Origin: Nyssa sinensis
Lineage: Eukaryota > Streptophyta > Magnoliopsida > Cornales > Nyssaceae
NCBI GenBank assembly: GCA_008638375.1
Contig: CM018050.1
Span: forward strand, 24,292,216-24,356,215
Reading direction: 5' to 3'
Length of the DNA: 64,000 nucleotides
Shown here: positions 11,059 to 21,866 of the stretch, piece after piece
How positions within the stretch are numbered: position 1 is the first letter of the stretch
Layout of the letters: each line of letters opens with the position of its first letter
Translations under genes and position numbers: made by a program
Notes under the pieces: model-generated
Told to the model about the DNA's origin: nothing
Databases searched by the model: none
What the model saw: only the letters and a program-made list of their open reading frames with translations

Positions 11059-11214
11059 ATGACAAAGAAAAACATCATATGATATATAAATAGGAAAGAA
11101 AGCTAAACAAAATATAATCAGTCTAAACATGATATAAATAGTGACAAAGTTAGGAGCAAAAGATAAATAGTGAATAGTCAATACAAACATATCCTTACTA
11201 CATGATCACTTAGA

Positions 11215-11700
11215 CACTCAAGCAGTAGAGGAACTAGGGGGGAAGTCTCCATCATCACCATCATCATCGTTATCAGGAATGAGAGAGTGGATATCAGTAG
11301 CCATCGTAGACAGACTGGTAGCAAACTAATCCTAATGCTCATGTATCGCCTGAATGCGAGTGCGTTGGGTACTCAGCTCCTAAAGTACAGGTATGAAGAA
11401 ATCCATCCGTAGTCACTGAAAGTACTCCTCTAAATCCCATCGAGTGACAGGAGAAGAAGGAGCACTGGATGAAGATGCATCGGGATCGGAATAAAATGGA
11501 CGACATGGAGAAGGATCACGACGATACTAAGGAGGCGTCTGATCAACCAGATAATCGTCATTAGGAACAACACTACCAGCCTCAGCTACATCTGCCTCCA
11601 TCTCCTCAGCAGCATCAACATCAATTGGGCCACCATGATGTTGAGACTACGCCAATATGCATCTGGTAAAGAGCTTAGATAACTCTTGCAACATATCTGA
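11215..11700 (-). pseudogene. Degraded ORF upstream of SIRE-like LTR, identity uncertain
   Basis: Minus-strand reading gives a low-complexity hydrophilic protein with several stops: VDAAEEMEADVAEAGSVV, DPDASSSSAPSSPVTRWDLE, STQRTRIQAIHEH, DNDDDGDDGDFPPSSS. This resembles the acidic C-terminal tails of plant retroelement 3' ORFs (env-like or 'putative plant transposon protein'), but I cannot name the family. It lies on the same strand as the copia remnants below it. Confidence 0.35.
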
Positions 11701-11944
11701 TGTGTAGATCGGGACCCCTTGACTCACACAAATCCTAGTAATGACACTACAAATGATATGTGAAAAGACCAAATTATCCCTAATTCATCACCAAAGGCTA
11801 AAATTACCAAAATACCCCAATGTGGGTAAAATGATATAAAAATTATGAAAATGCCCCTCAAGTGACTAAGAATTCCTATTGAGGGTAGGATTGTGCCAAA
11901 ATTATCAAAATGCCCTTAGTGGGCAAAAAGGTATCAAAATTTTC

Positions 11945-12285
11945 GAAACACCATTCGATGGGCAGAAGAGTCTTAACCATTGTGGGACTCTGTCGAAAAG
12001 AGTCCTACTTAGACTAGGACTTTGACATGAGAGTCCTAATGAGAGTAGGACTCTATCGGAAAGAATTTTACTTAGACTAGGACTCTGCCAAGAGAGTCCT
12101 AACAAGAGTGAAACCCTATTAGGAAGAGTCCTACTTAGACTAAGACTCTGGCATGACAGCCCTAACAGGAGTGGGACTTAATCGGGAAGAGTCCTACTTG
12201 GACTGAAACTTTGGCAAAAGAATCCTAACGGGAGTGGGACTCTATCGGGAATAGTATACTTAGACTAGGATTCTGGCGGTATTTA
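11945..12285. repeat. Minisatellite, 62-63-bp unit, about five copies
   Basis: The anchor TACTTAGACTAG recurs at 12007, 12069, 12132 (AA variant), 12195 (GG variant) and 12257, giving a period of 62-63 bp. Units contain complementary-looking GAGTCCTA and TAGGACTC words, so each may fold back. Copies differ by several bases, so the array is not new. Confidence 0.85.
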
Positions 12286-12556
12286 TGGGGCTGTATTTGA
12301 TTTTTTTCATTGGGCTTGTTTAAGTCTGTTGTGCTTTAAGCCCAATTATTGACATAAAGACCCACAATTTTATTTTGAAATAGGCCCATTTACTTGTTTT
12401 CAGTCGTAAATACATTATTTAGGGTAAAAATTGAATAGCAGCCTTTAGAGTTCAACCTTCTCAGCCACTGGGGTTCGTCATTGTCGTCTCTGGGACCTGG
12501 ATGCTGCAACAGCTCTCTCTGAAGCTCCAAGCCTTCGACTTGGTTTGTTGCAGCTT

Positions 12557-12965
12557 CTAACAAGTACATCTTCTTTTTCTTCTTCTTCTTCTGCCGCAAC
12601 CCTTTTTTTTTCTCTTCTTCTTCTTCTTCTTCTTCTTCTTTTTCTCATCTCCTTTTTCACTTCTTTTTTCTTTTTTCTTCTTCTTATTCTTCTCTTTCTT
12701 TTCTTTTTCATCATTCTCATATTTTTCAATTTTCTTTTCCTTTAATTCTTTTTTTCCCTCCTGCATTTTCTTCTCTGAATTTTTTTTCCAATTTTGATCT
12801 TTTTCCTTTTTAAGTGTTCTTTTTTTTTCCTCTATATTTTCTCTGAATTTTTTTCCTAGTTCTCTCTCTGTTTTTCCTTTTTTGCAACTTTCTCTCATTA
12901 TTTGTTTTTCCTGTTTTTTTTTTTTCATTTCAATTTTTCTTCTCCTCTAGTTCATTCAACTTTCT
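12557..12965. repeat. Long pyrimidine (CTT/TTC) tract
   Basis: About 400 bp almost free of purines on the plus strand, with a pure CTT core at 12613-12640. Apparent Lys/Glu-rich or Ser/Leu/Phe-rich ORFs here are composition artefacts. It lies just upstream of the hAT transposase start and could be its leader or promoter (inference). Confidence 0.8.
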
Positions 12966-13232
12966 TTCTCTATTTTCCTTTTCTGCATTCTTCAAATAGT
13001 TATATAACTTGTGTAATTATGTGAATATGTGATGTGTAGACTGTGTAGTGTGTATTACAAGTCTGCAATTCCATTTATCTATTTTATGTTTGTCTATTAT
13101 GCTTGTGTCATGCATTAATGCATTATGTGAATAATGAATTATTTTCGAATAAGTAGATATTAGATAATAGATTCAAGATTGTTGGATGTTTTTTAATTTG
13201 TTTCAGTTTCATAGGTTGTTTTTTATTTAAAG

Positions 13233-14630
13233 ATGCCTACCTTTGGTTCTGCCCCTTCTGGGAAGAGTAAAAGAAAAAATGTGTCAGGTCAAAGGTCAGA
13301 TCCGAGATGGGAACATAGAATTGACACAGATTCTAACTCAAAAAAAGTGAAATGCAAGTATTGTGGTGTTATTCGTCTGGGGGAATAGGATGAAGCACCA
13401 CTTGGCTTGCACTCATCAAAATGTTGAGGCATTCCCAAATATGCCAAAAGATGTCAAAAATCAGTTCTTAAGTCTTCTTTGTACTCAATCACAAGAATCT
13501 CACAAAAAAAGAAGAAAATTATGGATGGGTGTGATCTTAATGATGCTGCACATGAACAAGAAGTTGAACAAACAAATCAAAAATGGAAAGGTTCTTTGGA
13601 TAAATTTGTTATGAAGAAAAAATGGGTACGCCAAACAACCCTCAATAAGAATTTCAAGAAAGAAGAATGGAATGAAGTTTGTCAAATCATTGTTTAATTT
13701 TTTTTACACAAGTGCAATTCCATTTAATTGTGTAAATAAACCTGTATTTCCACTCATGATTAGGAAGATTAGTGAGTACGGGAAATGGCTTGTGCCACCT
13801 TCTTACCATGAAATTAGAGAGACTTTGTTAAAGAATGAGGTGCATGAAACTTTGAATTTGCTTAAGGACTTCAAAAAACAATGAAAGAATACCGGATCTA
13901 GTATTATGTCGGATGGATGGTCGGACAGAAAGAGAAGGTCGTTATGTAATTTTCTTGTAAATAGTTCTAACAGAACCATATTCTTGTCTTCTATGGATAC
14001 CTCGAACATTTATAAATGGGCCAAAAAGGTTGTGGAGTGGGTTGGGGTGGAAATGTTGTTTAAGTAGTGACTAACAATGCTTCGAACTACAAATTAGCTG
14101 GGGAGTTATAAATGGCAAAGAGGAAAAAATTGTTTTGGATGCCATGCGTTACACATTGCATTGACTTAATTTTGGAGGATTTTGGTAAGAACATCAAACT
14201 CCATCGCATAATAATTGCAAAAGGGAGAAAAGTAACGTCATACATATACACTAGGACCCTACTTATTCATTGGATGGAGTACACAAAGGGAGTTAAGCTT
14301 CTTAGACCCGCAATCACACAATTTGCCACTGCATACTTGACTTTACAGCACCTTCATGAGCAAAAAAATGCCTAACTGACCCTTTTTTCATATAATAAAT
14401 GGAAGTCAAGTAGGTTTGCAAACACAAACAAAGGGAAACGAGTTGCGGCCATTACTTTAGGCAATCGCCAATTTTGGCCACATTATTTTGTGTTTGAAGG
14501 CTGCATTATCTCTTGTCAAAGTCCTTAGATTGGTGGATTCTAATAAAAGACTAGCAACGAGATTTATTTATGAAGCAATGGATCATGCTAAGGAGAAAAT
14601 TCAAAGGAACTTCAATAAGGTTCAAAAGAA
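13233..14630 (+). pseudogene. hAT transposase, N-terminal exons (BED finger and DUF659), broken
   Basis: ATG at 13233 begins MPTFGSAPSGKSKRK. A BED-type zinc finger follows (SDPRWEH, CKYCG, then in the next frame MKHHLACTH, 13290-13410). The DUF659/hAT core is recognisable across frames: FFYTSAIPFNCVN, LVPPSYHEIRETLL, IMSDGWSDRKRRS, TNNASNYKLAGEL (where the family has TDNA, so a catalytic Asp is Asn), LFWMPCVTHCIDL and LLRPAITQFATAYLTL. Frameshifts lie near 13380, 13500 and 13670, and there are stops such as TGA at 13882. The coding text ends KIQRNFNKVQK and stops exactly at a GTAAAC splice donor (14631). The C-terminal exons expected next are found at 48134. hAT transposases cut and paste DNA; this one is inactive. 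Confidence 0.88.
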
Positions 14631-17600
14631 GTAAACACTAAATTTTTTTATCTAATCTTCCTTTGTATTTTTTTTATTACTGGTACTGTACGTGCGTTGC
14701 ACGTGAACAATTTATAATTACATCACTGCATACAATATTTTGTTTTACATTTTCCAAGACATTGAAAACAAAAATGAGTTACAATATATGCAACATACAA
14801 TTTTCATTTGTACATGAATTTTCTCTTCTAATATTGCAATGACATGATTCATGAGGAGGTTTTAAATGATCGGAATATTTTGCCCCACTTTAAAAGCAAA
14901 TGTGCTTGAGTTCAATCTGTTATTTAACTAAAAACATAAATAAATGAAAGATCCGAACTAAGGCAATCTTTCCAGATTCGCTCCACCTTACTGCCTTGCT
15001 TCCCATTGTAATTGCCATTGTAGCACGTGTGTGGCCCAACCCATAAGGGCCATGCATACTTGACGTCATCTCCACCTTTCTTCAATATATCACTGGCAGT
15101 CTTTCGTGAGTGCGGCACACACCTTTTTGTTTGTTTCGGAGCCATTTTGGCGGGCCGTACTAAACCCGTTACGTACCACACCACCGGCCAGCTTGCCTTA
15201 ATGCCGAGTCTTTCTCCGCCGTCTACTCGACGTCATCGTCACGTGCAAGATAAGGCCAAAAACTTGACTTTACTAAACAAGCGAGAAATAATTAAAAAAA
15301 AAAAAAGACTATTTCTTGAAATTTGGCTTCAATTACTTATCTGTATTCAACATTCTTATTTGGGCGCCATGGCAAAACAAGCTTCTTGTAGAAAACTTTC
15401 AACTTTAATTGCAGAACAAAATTCATCTCAAAGCTCAACCATTTCAACCCTCAAAACACCCATAAAACTAATATTATTGTCGCAACACTAAAAATGAGAA
15501 GCCCTAGCCAACTGATATCAGGTTGAAGGTAGCATCAACTCACATCTCCTTAAGGGTTGTGATGCATCAAACATCTAAATTCAAGTGGCCAAGAAAATAA
15601 AATAACTATTTCAACCATTCTTGTAGCTAAAGAGGCAAGTCTAACTATTTTATATTTGAATGATTACTTATAACAAAATAGAATAACAAGAAAAAAGGCA
15701 AGTCTAAATGGTGCAGGAAACAAAGAAGCAAGAACTAAGTAGTTTTAAAGGAGAGCTGAGAGATAATTGTTTCTATAGTTCAAAGAAAACCAAGAGACCC
15801 TATTTTAACGAAAAAATGATAAAATACATTGACCACCCTCTATTGTATGAGAGATGACATTGAAACATAATATCCATCATATAAGTGGCTTATCTCCATT
15901 TGGGTTAAACCGTAAGGTTCAACACTCGGGGCATTGTCCCAAGAGCCATTTTGTCATCACAGAATTATGAGTAACCAAAAATACTTAATAAATTATATAA
16001 ATGTTAAAGCATCAAGTTGTCAAGTGCTCTAGAGAGGTTACATTTTAACAATTTTATTCTCATTGAACTAAAGTTCTGATATAGGAAACAACTACTTTCA
16101 TGTTTTATTTTTCTACCTTGCAAGAAATAAAAGGGGAAAAAGGAATGGTGATATGCTAATTTTACTAATGGTTACTTTTAGTTTTTATATTTATATATTA
16201 GACATCCAAAATGTATAAGGATGCTTAAATACTTACAATTTATACATTTTCCCAATGCTTGAGATTCTTGTCTAAAAGTCCAGAAACCGCAGTACTAAAC
16301 CAAACTTGTAGACATCTAATCACTTCCGGATGCTTCATCTTCAAAAAAGATTTAAAAATTTAATCACAATCTTTAAAAAACATTTATTATGCAATTCCAA
16401 CAGAGAAGTGTTTAAATTTAAATAAAATTGAAGCTTCAAGCAGGAACCATGGTAAAATAGTTAAAAATGGGTTGCAAATTTCAGTCAGATGCTAAGTTAC
16501 CATTGGACTATGACACAAAGCTACAAAAACAAAGTGATGTAGTTTATAAAATAATCCAACTTAGACCTTAGACGAAGGCAAATGTATGGGGCAGCCAAAT
16601 AGTGCATCAATTTCTCCAAGAGATCCCTGGTTTGCTAATATCTGAATCTAACAATGAAACAACAATAGATTCCAAAGATTTATCTTAGGGCCTTGAGGTT
16701 TTCCCTATGTGTTGAATATCTAATATGAAAGCATACAAGTTTGCAATGAGTTAGCTTGAAATGTCAAAACGAAAGTTACATGGAATCTCAACATGTGAAA
16801 TGGAAGAGGAAGATAGAGGGAGTGGGGAAATTAAAGTTGAATTTGGTATGATTCTGTTTTCTAGCAACTCTGCATTGCAATTATCTACCATAACGGTTTT
16901 GTATATGGATAAGGAAGTACAAAAATAAAAAATACATATGTCGAACCTGTGAACGAAGTATTGCAGTTTCAGCTCCTTAAATTTTTGCAAAAAAAAATTG
17001 GTCAAGGGTTTCACGTCTCCCAGCTTCTTGGTCATAGCCTATACATGCACTGAAGTGTTGCAGACATAATTTTAATAATTAGAATTAAGAAAAGCATATA
17101 CAAAAGAAATTTCTACTAAGTAAATAATATGAACAATAACAGTTTGTACAATTGTAACCTGTGTAGAAAGGGCAGTTGCTTCCATCTAAAGTGTTTGTGG
17201 CTTCTTCTATAGCTCATTCGGATAATGTACATTTCACTCGAAAACAATAGACTTTGATATGTGCCATTGATTTAACTTTGCTCTTTAGAGGTTGTAGACG
17301 TGTGAGAGTCCTCAATCTTGGAAAAAGTCACTCTTGGCTCTTGTTGCAAAAGTAACATGGTGAGTGACATACGGTTTGGAGTGAAAAGTAGAGAGAAAAC
17401 ACTAAAAAAATTCTAAGTGATACAACGAGCTACAGTAAATAAATAAAAAAAATGATTGAAAACATTGAAGAAGATCATGATAAATCTAAAATCAAATAAG
17501 TGGTAAATATAAATAAAAAATCTAAAAGCATCTAACTGTAGTAAATTAAATCTAAAAGTCCATGTCCTTATCATTGAAAACACTGGAGAAACCCCCCCCC

Positions 17601-18180
17601 ACCCCTAAAGAAAAAAAGAGTGTTGCTTTAGTTGCATTACATCTCATATAATTGAAGGTGGAATTTTGAAGCAATAAAGGTGTGGATAGATTTAGACATT
17701 CTCAACCTTAATTTTTTTTAAAGATGTTTGTGTTTTTTTTTCTTGGAATTTGCTTCTGTTTCTTGTAAAAATCATTAAGATTTTCATCATCTTCCATTTC
17801 GATCGGTTCCTTTTCATTTGGCTTGAAATTATTGATGTCTTCATCTTCAATCGGGATCGGTTCAACTTCATCAATTGCTTTAACAATTTTCTTCTTTAGT
17901 TTCCTCTTCTTCTTTGTTTCATGTTTTTCTTCTTCGTTGATTTTTGCAAAGTTATCTCCTCATGCAACTTCAATTCCTTGTGCAATTATTGTTAGAGTTT
18001 GACTCACGGCAGAATGGGTTACTCTATTTGAATTAAACAAAAATTTGTATTGCATCAAGTTGCATGAAACCATTTTTCTGTAAAAAGGGGATTTGAACTT
18101 ATCTTGTATTGAAATGCAAGCATATATGTAATGTCATGTTTTATATACAAATATTGTACTAATATTGAATTTATTTTTAG
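14631..18180. other. AT-rich stretch, no gene recognised
   Basis: Starts with the hAT splice donor. Contains scattered short ORFs without recognisable motifs, a GTGCGTTGCACGTG palindromic word near 14693, and homopolymers. The Lys/Arg/Met-rich minus ORF at 17692-17886 is composition-driven. It may be intron sequence of the interrupted hAT gene. Confidence 0.5.
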
Positions 18181-18189
18181 ATCAAAATA

Positions 18190-18470
18190 TTGTATACCTT
18201 GCGTACCAAGTTTATGTAGTTTGAAACTGTGCAATCAATGAGAGAAGTTGCCAGCTCATCAAATAAGATTACAGTAGCTTTATCATTACCATCAATGACT
18301 TCGAGCCTGATATGGTACCTATAATTTTTATGGAATTTATCAAATGGTAGAGTAAGAGATTCCTATCATAGGCTACTTAGGAGGACTTTGTGTGACCGAT
18401 TTGTATTACCTGGGGATGGATTCTGCATTTTTGCTATCACATCTGTAACATTCAAGTCCTTTTTTTGTTT
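18190..18470 (-). pseudogene. Replication protein A large-subunit-like fragment
   Basis: Minus-strand text carries LECYRCDSKNAES (a CxxC zinc-ribbon half, about 18420-18465) and then NYRYHIRLEVIDGNDKATV, followed by ILFDELATSLI (about 18230-18330). This matches the C-terminal OB fold of plant RPA1-like proteins, where an R-Y-R-hydrophobic strand is followed by D-x-T and LFD. Stops separate the two parts and nothing else of RPA was found. RPA-like genes are often carried by Helitrons and by captured-fragment elements. It directly follows an anthranilate synthase exon on the same strand, so the two are abutting fragments. Confidence 0.5.
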
Positions 18471-18473
18471 CCG

Positions 18474-19075
18474 TGAACCTCCTCAATAGAGGAGTATTGG
18501 TCCAATCTCACCCAATGAATCACATACGCTTTCTGAAGAGGCAAAGTACACCCAAAAAAATCCCAATCAGAATAAACTCTACAGTCCCTATCAATATGAA
18601 ATTGAGTCAAAGAAGGTTACCACTCATCAATTTCTATGCAACTTAATGGTAGATCGATGATAATAGTATCTATAAGAAAAACTTTGTCAACTCTGGTTTT
18701 ATACTTGTAGATGCTTGAGAATACATGAAAGCACTAAATGGAAATCATTTCCTCACTAATATGAACAATAGATAAAGCAATAACTTTAACTAAAATGAAA
18801 TTAATAAGCAAAATGTGAAATATCGTATAGTGGCAACAGCAACAAGACTATGTCTGATGATACAGATATCTGCCATCTAATTGTCTTTTTTTTTTTTTTC
18901 AAATTTTCTATTTTTAAGTGGTGAAGAGTACGTTCTCAAACACAATCACATCCTCATATAGTCCTAGATGAATGTCAGCAAGAGTTCTGTCATCTCGTGG
19001 TGCCCTTAGGAATGGCAGCTTCTTCTTCTCCACATAACGAACTGTATCATATGAGAAATAACCAACCCATCCACC
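18474..19075 (-). pseudogene. ASA: Anthranilate synthase alpha, two internal exons
   Basis: The upstream exon (19075-18932, minus) reads GWVGYFSYDTVRYVEKKKLP, then APRDDRTLADIHLGLYEDVI and VFEN, and ends at a GTAC donor. The downstream exon (18532 to about 18474) follows a CTCTTCAG acceptor and reads KAYVIHWVRLDQYSSIEEV. Both match contiguous parts of plant anthranilate synthase component I, the plastid enzyme that makes anthranilate from chorismate for tryptophan synthesis. The acceptor before GWVGYF is TG, not AG. The catalytic C-terminal half was not found downstream. The exons that would precede these lie on the same strand at 28824-29919, suggesting one gene expanded by insertions, or two captured fragments. 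Confidence 0.85.
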
Positions 19076-19146
19076 AGGTCATGAAAGAATGAAATTCCTA
19101 ATTGTGAATATCAATATTAAAAATCGTATATGTATTATTTACATTT

Positions 19147-19184
<38 letters not shown>

Positions 19185-19529
19185 TATATTCATTATGTAA
19201 AAATGCAATCATCTCTATGGATATATGTCAAAAAAATTATAAATCCCACAGTTGCATTTAGCTATATAAAAAAACCTCTTTTCATCATTTTTTATCTAAG
19301 GCCACTCCTTCCACGAGGCCAATGCAGCATTGCTTCTAAGGAACACCCCAGAAAAATTTTGCAGAATTAATAGGATTCACATTCATGAGATGACAGAACG
19401 CCACTACGGGGTCTAAGAAGGTTAGATGTAAGCAGCCTTATTCTTACAAGTGGCGAGATTGTTTGTGGAAGCTTGAATTACATTCCTTTTCACGCGCTGG
19501 AAAATCGGGGGGGGGGGGGGTTTGGGGTC
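19076..19529. other. Non-coding flank of the copia element
   Basis: Contains a TA microsatellite (19157-19182), a stretch near 19390-19450 with the GTCTAAGAAGGTTAGATGTAA word common in plant introns, and a G homopolymer (19507-19520). No gene seen. The TSD AAGGA occupies 19530-19534. Confidence 0.6.
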
Positions 19530-19534
19530 AAGGA

Positions 19535-19857
19535 TATTAGGAATATTAATTTATGTGCTCTACTATTTAGTTTTTTAGTTGTCCGGGTCAATAGAAATTT
19601 GTTTTATGATTTTGGCACATGTTATAGTTTGTTATGGTCAGTAGCAAGTTTGTTGTTTTACCTAGTCTTTAGGAGAGTACGTGTCTTCAATTTGTTTTGC
19701 ACGTTGTGATGAGTGCCACCTTTCTTGCTTAGATTGTTGGGTTGTATTGCCTATATATAGGCTGATTGTTTAATAGAATTACAGAGCAGTTGAGTACTTT
19801 CTTTAGCATTTGGTTCTGTTTTTAGCTTTAATTCATTTTGGAGTTCTATTTCTCACA
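19535..19857 (+). repeat. 5' LTR of the copia element
   Basis: Starts TATTAGG and ends CTCACA. Contains a TATA-like CTATATATAGG near 19752 that probably drives transcription. It differs from the 3' LTR only in the GAGTAC/GAGTAT word (about 19795). Confidence 0.95.
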
Positions 19858-19858
19858 G

Positions 19859-19872
19859 TGGTATCAGAGCCA
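19859..19872 (+). promoter_or_regulatory. Primer-binding site (initiator tRNA-Met)
   Basis: TGGTATCAGAGCCA begins one base after the LTR and matches the complement of the initiator tRNA-Met 3' end exactly. Confidence 0.95.
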
Positions 19873-19994
19873 GAGAGAGATAAAATAGAGAGTATATCAA
19901 GCTGAGGCTGTAAGAGTGAAAAAGTGAGGGTCGTGAGAATACAAAAAAAGTAAGCAGTAGCTTCATTTTTGTATTGCAGCAGCTAGCAATTCTC

Positions 19995-21866
19995 ATGGCC
20001 ACCGACAACTTTGTTCAACCTTCAATTCCTCGCTTTGATGGTCATTATGACCATTGGAGCATGTTGATGGAGAATTTTCTAAGATCTAAGGAATACTGGC
20101 AGGTTGTCTCTGATGGAATTAGAGAACCAGTAGTTGGGACAACAACGTCTGATACACAAAAAACAGAGCTAGAAGGGCAACGGCTGAAAGATCTCAAGGC
20201 TAAGAATTATCTTTTCCAAGCTATTGATCGTTCAATCTTGGAAACCATTCTTTGCAAGGACACCTCCAAGCATATTTGGGACTCCATGAAGAAGAAGTAT
20301 CAAGGATCAGCAAGAGCAAAGAGGCAACAGCTTCAAGCATTTTGTTCAGAGTTCAAAACGCTACGGATGAAATCGGGTGAGTCGGTTACAGATTATTTTT
20401 CACGGACGATGGTAATCGTTAACAAGATGCGGATTCACGGTGACAAGACGGAGGACGTCACTATCGTTGAGAAGATTCTTCGATCCATGACACCAAAATT
20501 CAATTTTGTTGTCTGCTCTATCGAGGAAGCCAATGACATTGAGGAACTTTCAATTGACGAACTGCAAAGTTCCTTGCTAGTTCATAAACAAAAAATCAAC
20601 CAGCAGGAGAAAGAGGAGCAAGCATTGAAGGCCTCAACAGAGAATCACTCGGCACCGAGAAGAGATAGAGGACAAGGCAGAGGTAGAGGCAGAGGAAGCA
20701 ATAATCGTGGCAACCAACAACAACAATGCCATCAGCACCAAGAGAATCAATTTCAAGGAAGAGAACGAGGAGGCCACCATTTAACAACTTATAGACCAAA
20801 GTCAGCAGACAAGTCCAATGTTGAATGCTACCGATGTCATAGGCATGGCCACTATCAATCAGAATGTCGAACTAATTTGAATAGGCAAAATGGAGAAAGA
20901 ACTAACTTTGCAGAAAAAGAAGAAGAGGTGTCAACAGAAGTGTCTCTTTTAATGGTGTGTCACGTGAATGAAGAAACTCAACAAAACATGTGGTATTTAG
21001 ATACTGGTTGCAGCAACCACATGTGCGGAGATAAGAAGGCATTCTCCGACCTAGACGAATCTTTTCGCAACAATGTCAAGTTTGGTGATAACTCCACAGT
21101 ATCTGTTATGGGAAAAGGAAAGGTTACTCTCCAAACCAAGGAACACTCCACTCACACTATCTCTAATGTTCTTTTTGTTCCAGATTTAAAGACCAACTTG
21201 CTTAGTGTGGGTCAGCTGCAAAAGAAGGGGTATGAGATTTCTATCAAAGATGGAGTATGTCGAATCCAAGATACAAAGTTGGGCTTAATTGCTCAAGTTA
21301 ACATGACTGCGAATCGTATGTTCCCGCTTTATCTCCACAACACCACTCATTCATGCTTCTCAGCAAAACTGAAGGATGCAGCATGGCTATGGCATTTTCG
21401 CTATAGTCACCTGAATTTTGGCGGATTGAAGACTCTACAGCAAAAAAATATGGTGACTGGTCTTCCTCAAATTACTGCTCCATCCCAAGTGTGTGAAGAA
21501 TGTGTTGTTAGCAAAAAACACCGTAATCAATTTCCACAAGGAAAATCATGGAGAGCAAAGAAGAAATTAGAGCTAATTCACTCTGACCTTTGCGGATCAA
21601 TAAATCCATCTTCTAATGGAGGTAAAAGATACTTGATCACCTTCATTGATGATTTTAGCCGAAAAACATGGGTGTATTTTTTGCAGGAGAAATCTGAAGC
21701 TTTTGCTGCATTTAAAAATTATAAAGTGCTTGTTGAAAAAGAAGTTGGCAGTCCAATAAAAGTTCTTCGCACTGATCGTGGTGGAGAATACAACTCACAT
21801 GAATTTATAAATTTTTGTGAGATCCATGGAATTAAGAGGCAACTTACAGCAGCTTACACGCCTTAA
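19995..21866 (+). pseudogene. copia gag, protease and integrase (first part of polyprotein)
   Basis: ATG at 19995 opens MATDNFVQPSIPRFDG and suits the gag start better than an upstream in-frame TTG. The UBN2/gag region covers roughly the first 210 residues. An Arg/Gly/Gln-rich basic linker leads to the zinc knuckle CYRCHRHGHYQSEC (about 20827-20868). The protease active site is WYLDTGCSNHM (about 20991). The GAG-pre-integrase HxxxH region (HFRYSHLNFGGL, 21392) precedes the integrase core with HSDLCG and LRTDRGGEY. The frame stops at TAA 21864-21866, where homologues have Gln in TPQQN. Everything before the stop is open, so a truncated product without RT could still be made. Confidence 0.93.

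Noticed and set aside
12557..12928. Lys/Glu-rich or Ser/Leu/Phe-rich open frames
   Set aside because: They are translations of the CTT/TTC tract and have no domain; composition artefact.
14685..14705. GTACGTGCGTTGCACGTGAA palindromic word
   Set aside because: Resembles end motifs of some plant repeats, but no partner end or duplication was found nearby.
15027..15491. 154-codon plus frame beginning MCGPTHKGHAYL
   Set aside because: No recognisable domain, AT-rich poly-Lys region inside, and no splice or neighbour support.
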